From: Enterobacter sp. 638 | Lineage (GTDB): Bacteria > Pseudomonadota > Gammaproteobacteria > Enterobacterales > Enterobacteriaceae | DNA length: 64,000 nt | Assembly (NCBI RefSeq): GCF_000016325.1 | Contig: NC_009436.1 | Coordinates: 3,720,001-3,784,000, forward strand | Reading direction: 5' to 3' | In this document: in pieces, positions 62,781 to 64,000 of the stretch | How positions within the stretch are numbered: the stretch's first letter is position 1 | Layout of the letters: every line of letters begins with the position of its first letter | Notes under the pieces: generated by a model | Databases searched by the model: none | Seen by the model: only the letters and a program-made list of their open reading frames with translations | What the model was told of the DNA's origin: nothing | Translations under genes and position numbers: made by a program

Positions 62781-63287
62781 TTATCGTCCCCGTACCACCA
62801 GCGCTTCATCCAGCTCCCGATAGGCTTCCACCAGTTTATCCAGCGTCGCTCTGTTGAGTCCGCTTGGATTGGGCAACACCCACACCTGCGTCATGCCGAT
62901 CGTGATTCTTTGCTTGCCCCACTGCGCCCCGCGCTGGCTAAACGCCTGCTCATACGCCTGCTTACCGAGGATCGCCAGCGCTGCAGGCTGATAGTCCTCA
63001 ATCTTTTTGACCAACTCCCTGCCGCCACTGCGCAATTCATGCAAATTCACCTCATTCGCCTGCACCGTGGGCCGTTCGACCAGCATGGTAATGCCGCAGC
63101 GGGTATCCAGCAGATGCTGCTCCTCTTCTGGCTTGAGCAGCTTGTCGGTAAAGCCGGCCTGATGAATCACCTTCCAGAAGCGATTCCCTGGATGGGCAAA
63201 GTGAAAACCCGTGTGCGCCGATGACTTCCCCGGGTTGATCCCGCAGAACACCACCCGCAGCCCGGGCGCAAGAATATCGTTGATCAT
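62781..63287 (-). CDS. mug: G/U mismatch-specific DNA glycosylase Mug
   Basis: 168 residues, the E. coli length. Uracil-DNA glycosylase superfamily; catalytic Asn18 lies in CGINPG and the DNA-insertion loop is [11 protein letters not shown]. Removes uracil or ethenocytosine from mispairs with G. Faces away from ileX, as in E. coli. Confidence 0.96.
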   Translation of the reverse strand: MINDILAPGLRVVFCGINPGKSSAHTGFHFAHPGNRFWKVIHQAGFTDKLLKPEEEQHLLDTRCGITMLVERPTVQANEVNLHELRSGGRELVKKIEDYQPAALAILGKQAYEQAFSQRGAQWGKQRITIGMTQVWVLPNPSGLNRATLDKLVEAYRELDEALVVRGR

Positions 63288-63412
63288 CCCATTCTCCCAT
63301 CAATACATCAGGTAGTTAGTATAAAGGATTGATTATGCATTGTTTATAAAAACAGCAGGCAGGTGTGAATGGCTGGATTGCGAGGCTGAGTTACTTTATA
63401 ATTCACCGCCAC

Positions 63413-63488
63413 GGCCCCTTAGCTCAGTGGTTAGAGCAGGCGACTCATAATCGCTTGGTCGCTGGTTCAAGTCCAGCAGGGGCCACCA
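63413..63488 (+). tRNA. ileX: tRNA-Ile2 (anticodon CAT, lysidine-modified)
   Basis: 76 bases, including encoded CCA. Acceptor GGCCCCT pairs with AGGGGCC; D arm GCTC/GAGC; anticodon arm with CTCATAA (anticodon CAT); T arm with GGTTCAAGTCC. The sequence is that of E. coli ileX/ileY, whose C34 is changed to lysidine by TilS so that it reads AUA as Ile. Generic scanners would call it Met. Gene context (mug on the left) agrees with ileX. Confidence 0.93.
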
Positions 63489-63516
63489 AATTTAAGAAAT
63501 AAAAACATACATTTAG

Positions 63517-63540
63517 GCCACTCTCGCGAGTGGCTTTTTT
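63517..63540 (+). terminator. Terminator after ileX
   Basis: gccactc (63517–63523) pairs with gagtggc (63528–63534) and is followed by six T. It could be host-derived or carried by the prophage. Confidence 0.88.
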
Positions 63541-63604
63541 GTTGCCTATGATTTAGATGGCGATGAAATGGCGGTGGATTTCTAACGTAACTTTCCTTAT
63601 GCCA

Positions 63605-63632
63605 TAAAAAAACCCGCTCGCGGCGGGTTCTT
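63605..63632 (-). terminator. Terminator of ogr
   Basis: aacccgc (63611–63617) pairs with gcgggtt (63623–63629); on the minus strand the stem is followed by a run of seven T. It sits directly after the ogr stop codon. Confidence 0.85.
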
Positions 63633-63851
63633 CTACATCCATAATTGACGCTGTCCAGTTGGCAACGGGTGCGGTGGAGCGGGATTAATGTTACTAGGCG
63701 TAACTATAAAGCGCTGTACTGACTCCATCGTCACAAACGTACAACTGCAATTTATATTGGTGCATTGGTGATAGCGTTCTTTAGTATTCTCACTCAAATA
63801 GCGGCTTGTGCGCGCATGTGCTGCGTGCTGGCATTTAGGACAGTGGAACAT
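63633..63851 (-). CDS. ogr: Phage late-gene transcriptional activator, Ogr/Delta family
   Basis: 72 residues. Zinc finger with Cys4, Cys7, Cys30 and Cys35 (Cx2C…Cx4C), as in P2 Ogr, satellite P4 Delta and 186 B. The start MFHCPKCQHAAHARTSRY is close to Ogr. The family activates late phage promoters together with the host RNA polymerase alpha subunit. The tail PAPPHPLPTGQRQLWM is typical. A GAGGGCG sequence 5–11 bases upstream serves as the Shine-Dalgarno. Confidence 0.92.
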   Translation of the reverse strand: MFHCPKCQHAAHARTSRYLSENTKERYHQCTNINCSCTFVTMESVQRFIVTPSNINPAPPHPLPTGQRQLWM

Positions 63852-63868
63852 AAAACGCCCTCAATTCA

Positions 63869-63907
63869 CAAAAAGTGAATTAATGATACTCACATTTTCA
63901 CTTTTTG
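63869..63907. repeat. Inverted repeat between prophage genes D and ogr
   Basis: CAAAAAGTGAA (63869–63879) and TTCACTTTTTG (63897–63907) are exact inverted copies with a 17-base loop, in the short gap between D and ogr. It could be a weak terminator for D or part of the ogr promoter region. I did not find a clean TGT-N12-ACA Ogr site here. Confidence 0.55.
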
Positions 63908-63919
63908 AGAATAGATTAA

Positions 63920-64000
63920 TTAATCCTCCTCCGCTACATATTCAACATCCGAAAGCTTCACCTCGAGCTCTAAGCCCGTCGTGTAGCCGTTCCCGTTGAG
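63920..64000 (-). CDS. Phage late-control protein D, C-terminal 26 residues (gene runs off the right edge)
   Basis: The frame open from base 64000 on the minus strand encodes LNGNGYTTGLELEVKLSD and VEYVAEED before a TAA. The GYTT-LELEVK pattern is the C-terminus of P2-type gpD tail/baseplate hub protein. It is followed by ogr, the expected order. Too short to judge whether the gene is intact. Confidence 0.8.
   Translation of the reverse strand, partial: LNGNGYTTGLELEVKLSDVEYVAEED

Larger units (their letters stand above)
63489..64000. mobile_element. End of a P2/186-like prophage next to ileX
   Basis: The block holds an ogr-type activator gene and the 3' end of late gene D, the arrangement at the ogr end of P2-like prophages, where the order is D–ogr–attP–int. 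It starts within 150 bases of the ileX 3' end. Phage 186 integrates in an isoleucine tRNA gene of the same sequence family. The rest of the prophage lies beyond the right edge. Confidence 0.8.

Noticed and set aside
63541..63585. In-frame tail encoding YDLDGDEMAVDF before a stop, just after the ileX terminator
   Set aside because: It could be the 3' remnant of a gene displaced by phage insertion, but the open stretch is too short to support a pseudogene.
63852..63919. P2-type Ogr binding site (TGT-N12-ACA) upstream of ogr
   Set aside because: No clean TGT-N12-ACA was found; only TGT with a mismatched second half.

Overview
The window is chromosomal DNA from an enteric gammaproteobacterium (Enterobacteriaceae). 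Most genes run in the same order as the E. coli yghA–exbDB–metC … tolC … rpsU–dnaG–rpoD–mug–ileX segment, and the proteins closely resemble E. coli ones as I remember them. A urease operon, a siderophore locus and a uronide-type sugar locus set it apart from E. coli K-12. Enterobacter, Lelliottia, Klebsiella or a close relative would fit, but the genus cannot be fixed from this sequence alone. Repeats typical of enterics are present: two ERIC elements and several REP-like CCCTCTCCC/GGGAGAGGG palindromes.

Layout. 1–3863: end of yghA, the Fur-type exbBD operon that energises TonB, metC behind MetJ boxes, and the DedA gene yghB. 3895–7084: yqhC and the divergent aldehyde reductases yqhD and dkgA. 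7087–7316: a composite palindromic repeat. 7321–14210 (minus): ygiQ, ftsP, plsC, parC. 14330–17920: ygiW divergent from qseBC, then mdaB and ygiN.

17921–30594 is an accessory insertion between ygiN and parE, which are adjacent in E. coli K-12. It holds two unrelated modules meeting tail to tail with no spacer. The first is a minus-strand operon (DUF2264 protein, LacY-type MFS transporter, GH88 unsaturated-uronyl hydrolase) with a divergent AraC regulator. The second is a ferric-siderophore uptake locus: ATPase, two FecCD permeases, a binding protein and a translationally coupled RpiR/SIS regulator on the minus strand, and a divergent TonB-dependent receptor. The receptor depends on TonB–ExbBD, so exbBD at the left of the window would serve it.

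30595–35002 (minus): the nudF–yqiB–cpdA–yqiA–parE cluster. 35205–38694: tolC behind a marbox, then ygiB and ygiC. 38729–41903: ygiD, zupT, ribB with an FMN riboswitch, ubiK. 41993–47761 (minus): ygiF–glnE–hldE with an ERIC element between glnE and hldE. 47991–51940: ygiM, cca, uppP, folB, plsY. 52076–57014: a complete ureDABCEFG operon. 57054–62672: tsaD divergent from the macromolecular-synthesis operon rpsU–dnaG–rpoD, with a second ERIC element between dnaG and rpoD. 62781–63488: mug and the tRNA-Ile2 gene ileX. From just after ileX to the right edge lies one end of a P2/186-like prophage (ogr-type activator and the C-terminus of gene D).

The best candidates for undescribed biology are the DUF2264–GH88–MFS module, which has no linked polysaccharide lyase, and the siderophore operon whose last gene is an RpiR-type, normally sugar-phosphate-sensing, regulator. 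The second locus also has a mirrored ATGTAGTAGT motif pair in its divergent promoter region.
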